This document shows positions 34,699 to 43,580 of a DNA stretch of 64,000 bases, piece after piece. The notes below the pieces were generated by a model, which saw only the letters and a program-made list of their open reading frames with translations, was not told the DNA's origin and ran no database searches. The stretch lies in the NCBI GenBank assembly GCA_016712465.1, contig JADJQZ010000001.1, positions 6,324,001 through 6,388,000 of the forward strand, in the 5' to 3' direction. This DNA is from Candidatus Obscuribacter sp. (lineage in GTDB: Bacteria; Cyanobacteriota; Vampirovibrionia; Obscuribacterales; Obscuribacteraceae). Each line of letters begins with the position of its first letter. Positions within the stretch are counted from its first letter, which is position 1. The translations under genes were made by a program, and so were the position numbers.

Positions 34699-36152
34699 CT
34701 AACGGTGTTTTGGTCCTAGCCTCTTTGACACCAGCCTGAACGTTCGTGCGGCGTGATAGCTTCTCGCTATTTGAAATTCAACCCCTTTTCGCGTCTCGCG
34801 CACTCTCACCGCAACATGTATGAATGTGCGCTGAAACTGGGTAACACTGCCATTTTGCTCTAGTCTGATTTGCACTTGGTGGATTAATATGTATGCCAGT
34901 GCATGCATCAACAGTCTGAACATATTCGACTTAAACTGGCTGCAACTAAGCCGATCGCATCGTGTCTCTTTGATTGACTTGATCCACATCTCGCATCTGG
35001 CCCGCCTGCAGTACACGTCCTCATACACCTGTCTTGCCTGATATCCTGTGAGATTTGTTACCACATATCTCACTTCCAGCCCGCTGTCTGTGTAATCACA
35101 CCTGGCAATTACTCTTCGCTCCCGGTCCCATGAACGGGCTGCGTAACTGGTTTTCTCCATACACCCGCGCCCGCCGGTGTTCGAATTCTTGTCTTGCCTG
35201 CTGGCGCTTGTCCTTGTCGTACGTTGACGATATCTCTTTCAGCCTTTTGTTCTTTGCCTTTTTTCCCACTTTTGCCAAGATATCTGGGCTCCTCGTATTT
35301 CCTTTTGAACTTGCTCTGTGCTTTGGCTCGAAACTGTTTCGTTTTGACAAAAAGCGAATGATTGTCCTTCATGCCCAGTACGTACCGAACTCGATTCTCA
35401 TCCATCCACTTGTATAGCTCATTGTCCGTGAATGCCCCATCCGCTCTCACTACAATTTCCACCCGCGGCCATGCTTGTCTTAACCGTCTCACCAGTCTTT
35501 TCAGGATCGGCAGCGACCATTTCACTTCTCCATGATCCCCTGGACGTAGCGCTGCAACCAGCAACCAGCCATTCTCATCAAACACAAACAACGGAAAATA
35601 CATGAACTTCCCATATGGACCGCCTCTGTAGAATGCGTTCAATTGCACTCCGTAGGTCTCAATGGCACTACCGTCGAAGTCCAGAACCAACCTCTTGGGC
35701 GGCTTTCGATGACATTCAATGTAATACTCCACCAGCCACTGGCTTAACTTGTACAACTCCTTGTACTGGCGCTCAGTTTCAAGCCTCTGCTGTGTTGAGT
35801 GACCGGCAAGATCCTCTCCGCTCAGCGGATTCCTTCCCACTGCCGCCTTCAGTGCCGGATCTCCTCTCAGGCTGTCGCTGTCTGCAGTTGCCGAACACCC
35901 TGCAATGATTTGAAATACCCGCTGAGCGATTTGCTCGAACATGTTGTGCTTGATTAGCGACTGCGTTCTGTGGTCGTCCAATCGCTCCGCCGCACCCCGG
36001 AGTAGCTTCGTTAGCTTTTCAGCCTGCGCCACAAGCAGTAATCCGGCATTTCCTGATACATCCTCGCCGTCAAACGCCAGTGTTACCTCTTTCTCCGGCA
36101 AGATATCGAGGCTAAGTTGAGAGATTCTTTGATCTGCGGTAGACTTCTTCAT
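34699..36152 (-). pseudogene. IS1380-family transposase, degraded by frameshift(s)
   Basis: From ATG 36152 the protein matches the IS1380 pattern: L-A-F-D-G-E-D-V-S-G-N-A-G-L-L near the N-terminus, L-V-L-D-F-D-G-S (first catalytic Asp), V-V-R-A-D-G-A-F (second Asp) and Y-V-L-G-M-K-D-N. The frame is lost in the Lys-rich segment around 35270-35120. It resumes in another frame at S-Y-A-A-R-S-W-D-R-E-R-R-V-I-A, then V-V-T-N-L-T-G and Y-C-R-R-A-R-C-E-M-W-I-K with the last catalytic Glu, ending at 34699. Short protein-like stretches in the third frame (E-F-E-H-R-R-A-R-V-Y-G-E) suggest two compensating indels rather than one. Inverted ends were not found. Confidence 0.82.
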
Positions 36153-36603
36153 CGAAAAGGTTCCTTGTTCGCTCTTTTGTGTTGCTTCGTAACCACGCAT
36201 TCTGAGCCAATTTGCGAACCTTTTCCAGCTTTAAAACCTCTTTTTTGCGTTAAAGATGATCAATCTCCCATCTTTGCCAATCCTGCATCTGCTGCGCCTC
36301 TCGATACTTTAAGTCCTGTCACTTTCCCTGCGTATGGGGTATTCAGGAACCATACTTTTACTATATTTGTTAGTGTGCATTTCGATTTTAAAAGGTGTGA
36401 GGGATTTTCCTAGCGTTTCAGGACATTTCTAAACGGCTTAGAACAGTTATTTTCCTGCCAGAAAACGGCAGCATTTGAGGCTTTGGAAACAGGGAGGCTG
36501 GATTTTTTAGGTCCAACCCCCCTGCGCCAAAACTGACGCGCACTCTGTGATAACCATGGAGAGTTTCCTTGTTCAGAGCGCGAGAAGTCAAAGTACTTGT
36601 CGA
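36153..36603. other. gap with IS remnant DNA
   Basis: 451 bases without a gene. The part near 36153-36350 is presumably the upstream end of the IS1380-like element. A short hairpin CTGCC/GGCAG lies around 36455-36471. No tRNA or terminator with a T-run on either strand was seen. Confidence 0.4.
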
Positions 36604-37170
36604 TTAACCGAGCAGGTAGGGATGCTCAGAGTCGACCTGGACCTGAGTACCGCGAGCACTTTCTGCGGCAAGTTCCTTCAGCATCTCGCCCACCTGGTCC
36701 GCAGTCAGCACGCCGACGTGCACGATCTGGGTCTTGGTGGCAGGATTGATGAAGAACGTGGTGGGGATCTTGGTGATCTTGCCCTTGCTGGGAAGATGGT
36801 CCGAAAGATCGCAGTCCACCTGGTAGAACTCAGCTTTGCCGGCGAACCGAGCAGCAGCCTGTTCCATCAGCGGTCCCTGGGTTTTGCAACCAGAGCACCA
36901 CGTGGTGAAGAACTTGATGACGAGGGGGGTCTTGCTCTCGGAGAGCTTGACAGAGTCGAAGTTGTCGTCGTCGAGGTCGGTGAGCGCAACACGGGTGGCG
37001 TTGGGATTGGGGAACTCTTCGCCGACAGTGCCGTCGAAGTCTTCGTTATCCACCCAGACCGCCTTCGGATCGTTGTCCTGAGCAGCCCGGCGGTCCTTAC
37101 GCCATCCGAAATAAGCGATCACAATACCCACGACAATCGAAACGCCGATGACGGTTCCGAATGTTGACAT
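36604..37170 (-). CDS. membrane-anchored thioredoxin-like protein
   Basis: 188 residues from ATG 37170, with AGGAG upstream; extra codons to 37221 are not needed. An N-terminal anchor (~4-20, V-I-G-V-S-I-V-V-G-I-V-I-A-Y) is followed by a charged linker and a thioredoxin fold. The fold has V-I-K-F-F-T-T-W-C-S-G-C-K (C-x-x-C at ~86-89), V-D-C-D-L and K-I-P-T-T-F-F with the cis-Pro. Such proteins reduce or exchange disulphides. The side of the membrane is uncertain because the anchor has no clear charge bias apart from Arg/Lys after it, which suggests the domain may be cytoplasmic. It has 36 bases of acidic linker codons (D-L-D-D-D) before the domain. Monocistronic. Confidence 0.85.
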   Translation of the reverse strand: MSTFGTVIGVSIVVGIVIAYFGWRKDRRAAQDNDPKAVWVDNEDFDGTVGEEFPNPNATRVALTDLDDDNFDSVKLSESKTPLVIKFFTTWCSGCKTQGPLMEQAAARFAGKAEFYQVDCDLSDHLPSKGKITKIPTTFFINPATKTQIVHVGVLTADQVGEMLKELAAESARGTQVQVDSEHPYLLG

Positions 37171-37806
37171 AGTGTCTCCTGAATTCATGAGGAGTGGTTT
37201 TGTGACAAGAAGCAAAGACATGGCAGAAGCTGGCAGACGGCAATTGTCGCTCTGTCAAAGTTCACCGAGCCTCAAGGCCACGGAGATACCAGCTCTCTAG
37301 CTCCAGCAAGTAAACCCAAGACTACCTCTGCAAGCTGAAAGCTTGAGCGAGTGATTTGAATGGCTGGGCAGATGAACTTCTTGGGTGTCTTAGGTGCTTC
37401 TATGAAAAGAAAAGATTTTGGGTTTACCTGAAAACACTAGTTTTAAAGAGAAGGCGGGATCAAGGTACGCGGGAGGCTTCTGTGTATCTATTAAGCCTAT
37501 ATAGACATAAGCTGAGGCCTGAACAAATAAGTCAGCTAGCTCATCTTGACAGCTACCATCTGGAAAGCTTCGCGCAAAGAAGGGCGCCCACGCCCCCGAG
37601 ACCCTAAAACGGTCGTCTTGCCCGGCACACTTCAACTCCCGGGCCAGACCGGAGTCAGGCTGGAAAGTTGTCGGACAAGCACTTGGCAAGCCTAAGTGTT
37701 TTACAGTGTTAAGCCTTAGAGACAGAACCCCGGCTTCTGGTTGCCAAGATGTGTTATACTTCCAAGTCCTGATTGGATATGCCTCTTGGGCATTTTAATC
37801 TGATTT
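37171..37806. other. gap before tRNA-Asp
   Basis: 636 bases. A forward frame at 37356-37607 has no ribosome site and looks accidental. TATACT at about 37755-37760 is a reasonable -10 element for the tRNA. Promoter of the thioredoxin-like gene must be in the first part. Confidence 0.45.
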
Positions 37807-37883
37807 GGGATCGTAGCTCAGTTGGTTAGAGCGCCTGCCTGTCACGTAGGAGGTCGCGGGTTCGAGTCCCGTCGGTCCCGCCA
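37807..37883 (+). tRNA. tRNA-Asp (GTC)
   Basis: 77 bases with a complete cloverleaf: acceptor GGGATCG paired with CGGTCCC (one G-U), D-arm with AGCTCAGTTGGTTAGAGC, anticodon loop CTGTCAC (GTC), T-arm GCGGGTTCGAGTCCCGT, discriminator G and encoded CCA. Confidence 0.98.
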
Positions 37884-37966
37884 TTTATTTAGACCAGATG
37901 ATGATTTTGAAAAAACGGCTATTTTTCAGTCAGAATAGCTAGTAGGTAGTCTCTGGAGTTTTCAAT

Positions 37967-39511
37967 TTGGCTGGATTTAGTGAGCTTCTCAGTCCGGTGC
38001 ATTCGCCGGAAAAGAAAAAAATCCTGGAAGCAATCGCCACCAGGGGCCCACGCCTAGTGCCGGTGGACGTAGCAGCCAGCACCGGTCTCGCCTTACCACT
38101 GGTGGTGAGCGAACTGAACAATATTGCCGCCGAAACCAATGCTCACCTGGAGGTGACGGAATCAGGCAATATCGCCTACAAATTTCAGGGCAATTTGCAG
38201 CAGGCTTATCTGGCCAATGCTTCCCGTCAAATCTTGCTTTCCGCCTGGCGTGTCTTTGCCAACGCTTCCATTATCGCCCTGAGAGCCTTCTGCGCCTTAA
38301 TGTTCTTTCTGGTGCGCATTTCCTTCGGCGTCATGTTGATCGTTGCCGCCGTGGCCGTGGTAGTACTGGTGGTAGTGGCAATCGTGGCGGCCCTGAAAGG
38401 GCTGAGCGGCGGCGACGGAGATTCAGACGGCGGTTTCAACCTGGATTTCGGCAATATCTTCGATTTCGGCTGGCATGACGGTTACTATCATCGCCCCTTT
38501 TACCTGTACTGGGCCTTTGACTGGCTCTGGGATTGGTTCTTTTTCTGGCGCTATGTGCTGCCCGACCCCTATTATCCCCGGGGCGGATACGGCAACAGTG
38601 GTTCCTATAACGCCCAGACCGACTATCTCAACAAAAAAGCCGGCGAAGGCGAAAAGAAAGGCAACTTTCTCAACAACGTCTTTTCCTTCCTTTTCGGCGA
38701 CGGCAATCCCAATGCCAATTTTGAAGAGCTCAAGTGGCAGACCGTCACTCGCATAATCGAACTGAACCAGGGCGTGGTCACGGCCGAACAGTTGGCTCCC
38801 TACCTGGGGGAAAACCCGGCCGAAGAAGACTGGATGATTCCTGTACTGCAGCGCTACAACGGCAGCCCGGAAGTCTCGGAAAACGGCAATATCATTTATG
38901 TTTTCACTGCCTTTCAAAACCAACCGGGGGGCAATTCCATCCCCATGGGCTCATTAGACGCGGCCAAAAACCAGACAAGACCGGTGGATGAACTGGCCGG
39001 TCTCTTTCAAAACCATGTCAAAAGGCAGTCTACCACCAAGAAAAGTGAAGCCCAGCTCAGATTCATCGACAAGCTTCTGCCGGAAAAAGAGTGGGAGTTT
39101 CTCACCATTGATGGTGGCGCCGTCACAGGCATCATACTCTTTGCTCTCTTCATTACTTTCGGCGGCGCGGCACTTTTGACCACCACTGCCAGCCTGCCGA
39201 TAATGTCGCATTTCACCGCCCTTATCTATCTGATTATGGGTTACGGCGGTCTTTTCTTCCTGATTCCGGCCATCCGCTACGCCATTTACAAGATGATCAA
39301 TGAAGGCATAGAAAAGCGCAACCAGGCTAAACAAGTCTATGCGGCCAATCTAGCCAATCCTTCCCCCGAACTCAGCAAAAAGCTCTCCGAGGCAACCACG
39401 GTTCGCGTAGCCGGTCTGCCGAAGAAACCGGACAGAACCGTCTACAGTACCGAACAAGACGTTTATGAGCAGGGCTACAGCGAGCCTGACGATTTTTCGC
39501 CGCCGTCATGA
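37967..39511 (+). CDS. conserved cyanobacterial/plastid-type membrane protein with winged-helix-like repeats
   Basis: 514 residues from TTG 37967, with GGAG eight bases upstream. An N-terminal winged-helix-like domain (~10-75) precedes two hydrophobic segments (~90-145). An aromatic-rich stretch follows (~165-205, F-Y-L-Y-W-A-F-D-W-L-W-D-W-F-F-F-W). A second winged-helix-like domain comes next (~265-320, G-V-V-T-A-E-Q-L-A-P-Y-L...S-P-E-V-S-E-N-G-N-I-I-Y-V-F). Two C-terminal membrane helices (~385-450) close it. I associate this arrangement with a family conserved in cyanobacteria and chloroplasts (plant At5g03900-like, labelled iron-sulphur cluster biosynthesis family), whose role is unsettled. 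The resemblance is from memory. It follows tRNA-Asp. Confidence 0.6.
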   Translation: MAGFSELLSPVHSPEKKKILEAIATRGPRLVPVDVAASTGLALPLVVSELNNIAAETNAHLEVTESGNIAYKFQGNLQQAYLANASRQILLSAWRVFANASIIALRAFCALMFFLVRISFGVMLIVAAVAVVVLVVVAIVAALKGLSGGDGDSDGGFNLDFGNIFDFGWHDGYYHRPFYLYWAFDWLWDWFFFWRYVLPDPYYPRGGYGNSGSYNAQTDYLNKKAGEGEKKGNFLNNVFSFLFGDGNPNANFEELKWQTVTRIIELNQGVVTAEQLAPYLGENPAEEDWMIPVLQRYNGSPEVSENGNIIYVFTAFQNQPGGNSIPMGSLDAAKNQTRPVDELAGLFQNHVKRQSTTKKSEAQLRFIDKLLPEKEWEFLTIDGGAVTGIILFALFITFGGAALLTTTASLPIMSHFTALIYLIMGYGGLFFLIPAIRYAIYKMINEGIEKRNQAKQVYAANLANPSPELSKKLSEATTVRVAGLPKKPDRTVYSTEQDVYEQGYSEPDDFSPPS

Positions 39512-39816
39512 AGTGCCGCTAAGAAAGACCATCTCTAGCGCTAGCCAGGCTAGCCGATCACGGTCTTGCCTAAGGCTCAGACAAGCCAGCAAAGCTATAA
39601 TTAGAGCGATTGAAGCCTCAAAGGCAAAGAAGCAATTGCTCTTCCTGCCAGGAGAAAGATAAGGTGAGCTTTGAATCTTCTCCACCTTCCCTAGTTTAGT
39701 TTTAGCCAGTAGCTCCCCAAATAACAAGAACAGTTCTCAATCTTTCCCTGATTGGTCAGCTTTGGCGCCGATCTGTTCTTGCACATCATAACCACCTTTT
39801 GCAGAGGGAACTCATC
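39512..39816. other. gap with nested inverted repeat
   Basis: 305 bases. Around 39525-39567 AAGACC...GGTCTT encloses GCTAGCC/GGCTAGC (39540-39554), a possible terminator for the preceding gene though no T-run follows. AGAGGGA before 39817 is the cyanophycinase ribosome site. Confidence 0.45.
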
Positions 39817-40587
39817 ATGGATGCACCATCTACCCCGGGTGCCGGCACTCTTTTCCTGATCGGCGGCAAAGCAAACGAGACACTCAATCGTTTTGTCGAG
39901 CTGAGCGGCGGCAAACAAGCCCTGATTGTCATTCTTCCACACGCCAGCAGCATCGCGGCCGAAGTATCGGCTGAACTGTCCAAAACCCTCCTCGACAAGG
40001 GCGCCGGACAGTGCTGCATCATCATGCCCGGCGAAGACCGCTCTTTGCCGGAAGGCACCACGGCCGTCTACCTCATGGGCGGTGATCAAGCGCGCCTGGT
40101 GGAAGCCGTAAGCGGAAAACTGCTCGCCGACATCAAACAGCATCTGGCCTCAGGCGGAGTCGTAGCCGGCACCAGCGCAGGCAGCACCGCGTCAAGCCAG
40201 GTCATGATCACAGGCAACATGGAAGACGACGCACCGGAGACGCTACCGCTTGCCCCCGGCTTCAACTTCCTGCCTGGTTTCACCATCGACACCCATGTGG
40301 GGCAACGCAACCGAGTGCCGCGCATCAGGGTGGCTGTCAGCCGCCTGGAAAATACCATCGGCATCGGTCTCGACGAAGACACAGCTTTCGAGATCAAAGA
40401 CGCCCACGTGAGCGTGCACGGTGTCGGCAAAGGCTGCATCGTCATGGGCCCGGTCCAGAACCAGGCCCAAGAAGACAGCCCCACCAAGTTCGTCAGCCCC
40501 AGCGATATGGACGTTTTTGTCTATACCGCCGGCGACAAGTTCCAACTTCCCACTTCCACGACCTCCTTCCCCAAGGAAGCAAAATGA
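39817..40587 (+). CDS. cyanophycinase-family serine peptidase (S51)
   Basis: 256 residues from ATG 39817 (AGAGGG nine bases upstream). G-T-L-F-L-I-G-G (strand 1), V-I-L-P-H-A-S, the Y-L-M-G-G-D-Q motif (~86-92) and the nucleophile elbow G-T-S-A-G-S-T-A (~125-132, Ser as nucleophile) define the cyanophycinase/peptidase E family. Also D-T-H-V-G-Q-R-N-R, G-I-G-L-D-E-D-T-A and V-H-G-V-G-K-G. The H-x-x-x-R-x-R-x-x-R-L region after D-T-H is modified here. Cyanophycinase releases Asp-Arg dipeptides from cyanophycin; no cyanophycin synthetase is in the window, so a general dipeptidase role is also possible. It overlaps the next gene by ATGA. Confidence 0.85.
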   Translation: MDAPSTPGAGTLFLIGGKANETLNRFVELSGGKQALIVILPHASSIAAEVSAELSKTLLDKGAGQCCIIMPGEDRSLPEGTTAVYLMGGDQARLVEAVSGKLLADIKQHLASGGVVAGTSAGSTASSQVMITGNMEDDAPETLPLAPGFNFLPGFTIDTHVGQRNRVPRIRVAVSRLENTIGIGLDEDTAFEIKDAHVSVHGVGKGCIVMGPVQNQAQEDSPTKFVSPSDMDVFVYTAGDKFQLPTSTTSFPKEAK

Positions 40588-40874
40588 GCAACACCAATAC
40601 CCCGGCCTCTGCCAATACGACAGCGGCCGCCGGCTCCAATTCCCAGCCCGACAACGACGCCATCCTGGAGCGTTTCAAGGCTGCCTACAAGAACAGCGAG
40701 CACTACGTCATCGATGCCTGGCTCGTCTCCGTGGGCGACGACGTCTTCATCGAGTACCAGCTCGACACCGCCCTCTCCGATCTCACACCGGAAGAGATGA
40801 TGAAGAAGATGGGCGAAATCCCCCGCGAGTTCGAGGGTCTGCCCACCATCATCACCTGGTTCCCCAAGGACTGA
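40584..40874 (+). CDS. small acidic protein coupled to cyanophycinase, unknown
   Basis: 96 residues. ATG at 40584 overlaps the cyanophycinase stop (ATGA) and has AAGGAA five bases upstream, so translation is coupled. A Thr/Asn/Ala-rich flexible N-terminus (~1-22) is followed by a compact alpha/beta segment (I-L-E-R-F-K-A-A-Y, Y-V-I-D-A-W-L-V-S-V-G-D-D-V-F-I-E-Y, L-T-P-E-E-M-M-K-K-M-G). No family recognised. Tight coupling suggests it works with, or modulates, the peptidase. A terminator follows at 40933. Confidence 0.75.
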   Translation: MSNTNTPASANTTAAAGSNSQPDNDAILERFKAAYKNSEHYVIDAWLVSVGDDVFIEYQLDTALSDLTPEEMMKKMGEIPREFEGLPTIITWFPKD

Positions 40875-40932
40875 ATCGGAAGGGACGACTTCTTAAAACC
40901 GAAAGCCTGAGCAGTTGAGGCGGCCGGTTTTT

Positions 40933-40996
40933 GGCAAACCCAGCGGGCGGAGCAAGCAAGAGCGATCTTATTGCCCTTCCCCGGGTTTGCCTTTTT
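40933..40996 (+). terminator. terminator of the cyanophycinase operon
   Basis: GGCAAACCC (40933-40941) pairs with GGGTTTGCC (40983-40991), followed by five T. The 41-base loop can form a smaller internal stem. Confidence 0.85.
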
Positions 40997-41153
40997 GCCC
41001 TATTTTACTTCGCTTTATAGTATGTCCTCTCGAAAAAAATTTTGAAGCTCAAAAGGAAAGTCCCTGTGTGGGGATGGTATCAACAGCAGGCAAACGGAGG
41101 CTGTCCGCGCTGGAACCGTCTGAGAACCCATCCCCGCCAAAGTCGGAATCAAA

Positions 41154-41180
41154 GCTGTGAAGCACACTGCACTTCACAGC
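41154..41180 (-). terminator. hairpin downstream of the GNAT gene
   Basis: 9-bp stem GCTGTGAAG/CTTCACAGC, with TTTGATT after it on the reverse strand. A second inverted repeat (GCCGTGAAGAGT...ACTCTTCAACGGC, about 41191-41248) lies between it and the stop. Together they probably end the GNAT transcript. Confidence 0.65.
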
Positions 41181-41270
41181 ATAAGTACACGCCGTGAAGA
41201 GTACTCGAGCCATGCATTGCTGCATCACTACCGACTCTTCAACGGCTAACGGCGAAGTTTGGCGGAAACA

Positions 41271-41747
41271 TCAGAAATGCACGGCGCTCTTATCGAAACG
41301 CAGCATTTGTGCAGACTTGCCTCGCTCGTAGTAGTTGTTCAGAACTCCGACAGAGCGGAATCCAATCGACTTGCAGAAGTGCAAGCACTGCACGTCGCTG
41401 CAGTCGACCACCATGTTGATGTTGTTCTTACCGTGGTCCTGCAGATCGTTCACCACTTTGTTCATCAAAGCAGTGCCGATGCCGTTGCGACGCAAGGTCT
41501 CCTCCACAGCCATGTGAGTGACGTAAACACCGTCATCCCGCACGACAAAAATGAGGAAACCCACTACCAGAGAACCGTGAACTGCAACGATTACCGTGTG
41601 CGGGTTCTCCTTGACCAAGCCATCGAGCCAATCCTCTTCCACAACAAAGTTGACGGTGCTGTGGCTGATGCGGACGATAGCTTGTTTGTCTTCGCCTTTT
41701 GCTTTGCGAAGAACGATGCGTTTTTCAAAATCAGTAGGTGTGTTCAT
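41271..41747 (-). CDS. GNAT-family N-acetyltransferase
   Basis: 158 residues, start ATG 41747 with GAGG eight bases upstream. The acetyl-CoA site is M-A-V-E-E-T-L-R-R-N-G-I-G-T-A-L-M (~80-96), matching the R/Q-x-x-G-x-G/A signature (R-R-N-G-I-G). D-C-S-D-V-Q-C-L-H-F-C-K-S-I-G-F (~116-131) matches the C-terminal A-x-x-F-Y-x-x-x-G-F part. The family transfers acetyl groups to amines of proteins, antibiotics or small molecules. The acceptor is not predictable; layout is RimI-like. Monocistronic. Confidence 0.85.
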   Translation of the reverse strand: MNTPTDFEKRIVLRKAKGEDKQAIVRISHSTVNFVVEEDWLDGLVKENPHTVIVAVHGSLVVGFLIFVVRDDGVYVTHMAVEETLRRNGIGTALMNKVVNDLQDHGKNNINMVVDCSDVQCLHFCKSIGFRSVGVLNNYYERGKSAQMLRFDKSAVHF

Positions 41748-42460
41748 GAATATGCCTCACTTTTGGCTACTATTCTTGAAGCCCGATGGCGACACTGGGC
41801 TTACGGAACAGAGGGATAGGTAGCAGCCGGCGAACAAACCTTGCAGGTCTGCTCATAGCCAGGACAGCACCTCAGGAAGCAACTGATGTTGCCGGCGAAA
41901 ACCTGGAATGGAAGTGCTTGTTACGCTTGGGGTTTGGTGATTTCGAAAGAAAAGATTAAGGGGTACAGTTAGTACTAACACTAGTACTGGAGCGCAAGTC
42001 AACAAAAACAACCCGCTTGACTACCCACAAAGCCCTGTCAAGCCTTGTTTTCTACTAGCGCAACTGCCGAAACATTCGCTTCGGCAAAGTCAAAACAGTA
42101 AACTATGCAAAGCGGCAAAGTATCAGGTCTTTCGCCAGTTGCGCCACTTGGAATCCTGCTCTTTTTGCGCAGAAATGATGAATTGCGCCGATTCGAACTT
42201 GACCGGCGCCGGTTCCCGCATGTTAGAAAACGATAAGACTTTCAACCCCGAACACTACCTCATAGAAAAGCAAAACAGTCAAGAATCAGCCTCATCCGCA
42301 TACTTTCACAAGCATTCACTTGCTGAGTGAAACATTGCCTGAACATAAACCAAACAAGGTGCCAGGGATTGTGTAAACAAAAGGCTCCTTACTTCACTGC
42401 CAGGAAGGCCAGACCAACCAACTCAAATCTGGTGACTTTCACCAACTGGAGTACTCAAAC
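41748..42460. other. 713-base gap with palindromic elements
   Basis: No convincing gene; a forward frame at 42139-42330 lacks a ribosome site. TTAGTACTAA (41969-41978) followed at once by another AGTACT forms a clustered palindrome about 225 bases upstream of the GNAT start. A 12-base perfect palindrome ACCGGCGCCGGT lies at 42202-42213. Both could be operator sites for the divergent GNAT and 42461 genes. Confidence 0.4.
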
Positions 42461-43459
42461 ATGTGCCTTTCCAACAACCACTACGACGGCGCCCGTATCG
42501 GCTTCGCCAAATCTGTTCTAGTCGGTCTGGAGATCTCCGAAATTGTCGACGGTGAGCGAACCGACCGGCGCCTCCTGGCCTATAGCAATCAGATCACCAG
42601 TCACATCGGTGCAGATGCCAAAAATCCCAACGACGACTTTGGCTGGGGGATTCCGGCACCAATTACCAAGCTGGGCAACGCTCTACTTATCGCGGTACCA
42701 GCCGCTCCCGGCTCCATCCTCGAAACCGACCTCATACCGATGTCGAGGTATCCATGGATGGTCAAGGACATGGTTGCCACCGTCACCGAGCCGGCGACAC
42801 TCTCCTTGAGCCCGACTCGCTCCTGGCTGTTGCCCCAAAAGGCACTGGTGGTGAGCGACTTCGACGCCGGGCTCTACGATGTAGTGATCGCCTCCAGTGC
42901 CAGTGTCATTGCCGGAACCCTGCGCGCCGGCCGCGTCAATCCGACCAAGATGCCGGAAATACGCCAGGAACTTTACGAGCAACTGGACTTGCTCTATCCC
43001 GGCTTTCAGTTCGTACTCTTCTGCTTCAACGAGAAAGACGTGGGCAAAACCGGAACAGTTATGTTTCGCTACACGCCCATGAAAGGCAGCGAACATCTGC
43101 TCTACTTGCCCGGCCTCGATGGTCACAACGGCGAGGTCGAGCAGGGTCTCGTCAAGCTCGATCACACCATAATCGCCGGCTCTTACCGCATGAATGATGA
43201 AGCAGGCGAAAAGGTAGACTACAGCGACCGTGACGTCGAGAAAGAACTACCCTGGCTGAAAGACTGCCGAATCATCGGCACTTGCCTTCCCCAAGGCATC
43301 GAAGCACCTCAGGGCGACTTCCTCATGCTCCTGAACGAAGTACGCGAAGGTACCCTGCGCATCAAGCGGCAACTGCCGCCGGGCTGGGCAAACGTTTTCG
43401 GAGAGGTACCCGACCAGGCACCACACTTCATCCGGCCGGCTCGTACCAGTCGCTACTAA
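42461..43459 (+). CDS. unknown protein, 332 residues
   Basis: Start ATG 42461 with GGAG nine bases upstream. No signal peptide or membrane helix. Mixed alpha/beta sequence with several beta-rich segments (A-L-L-I-A-V-P-A-A-P, L-Y-D-V-V-I-A-S-S-A-S-V-I-A-G, G-F-Q-F-V-L-F-C-F-N). The L-P-G-L-D-G-H-N-G-E-V segment (~219-229) and D-F-D-A-G-L-Y-D-V (~132-140) stand out as possible functional stretches. I do not recognise the family. The short four-helix membrane protein that follows after 121 bases and a terminator-like hairpin is on the same strand. Upstream palindromes suggest local regulation. Confidence 0.75.
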   Translation: MCLSNNHYDGARIGFAKSVLVGLEISEIVDGERTDRRLLAYSNQITSHIGADAKNPNDDFGWGIPAPITKLGNALLIAVPAAPGSILETDLIPMSRYPWMVKDMVATVTEPATLSLSPTRSWLLPQKALVVSDFDAGLYDVVIASSASVIAGTLRAGRVNPTKMPEIRQELYEQLDLLYPGFQFVLFCFNEKDVGKTGTVMFRYTPMKGSEHLLYLPGLDGHNGEVEQGLVKLDHTIIAGSYRMNDEAGEKVDYSDRDVEKELPWLKDCRIIGTCLPQGIEAPQGDFLMLLNEVREGTLRIKRQLPPGWANVFGEVPDQAPHFIRPARTSRY

Positions 43460-43530
43460 GCTCAACACCGACAAAACCTAAGAGGAATCACCAGCCAAAA
43501 TCCGCAGTCGCAACCCTTCGCTTTCAAACA

Positions 43531-43555
43531 CCGGCTGCCTCGTGCAGCCGGTTTC
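43531..43555 (+). terminator. terminator-like hairpin
   Basis: CCGGCTGC/GCAGCCGG stem (43531-43538 with 43544-43551), 5-base loop, then TTTC. It lies between the unknown gene and the small membrane protein, close to the next start (43581), so it may attenuate rather than stop. Confidence 0.65.
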
Positions 43556-43580
43556 ACCGCATCCAACCTAGAGAACCTTC

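Noticed and set aside
37356..37607. Forward frame of 83 codons upstream of tRNA-Asp
   Set aside because: No Shine-Dalgarno, low-quality composition, no partner gene.
39751..39775. CAATC-TTTCCCT-GATTG hairpin as another AGGGA element
   Set aside because: The AGGGA would be on the strand opposite to the flanking genes, so it does not fit the post-stop pattern.
42139..42330. Forward frame of 63 codons with several Cys
   Set aside because: No ribosome site and it covers a region with palindromes that look regulatory.
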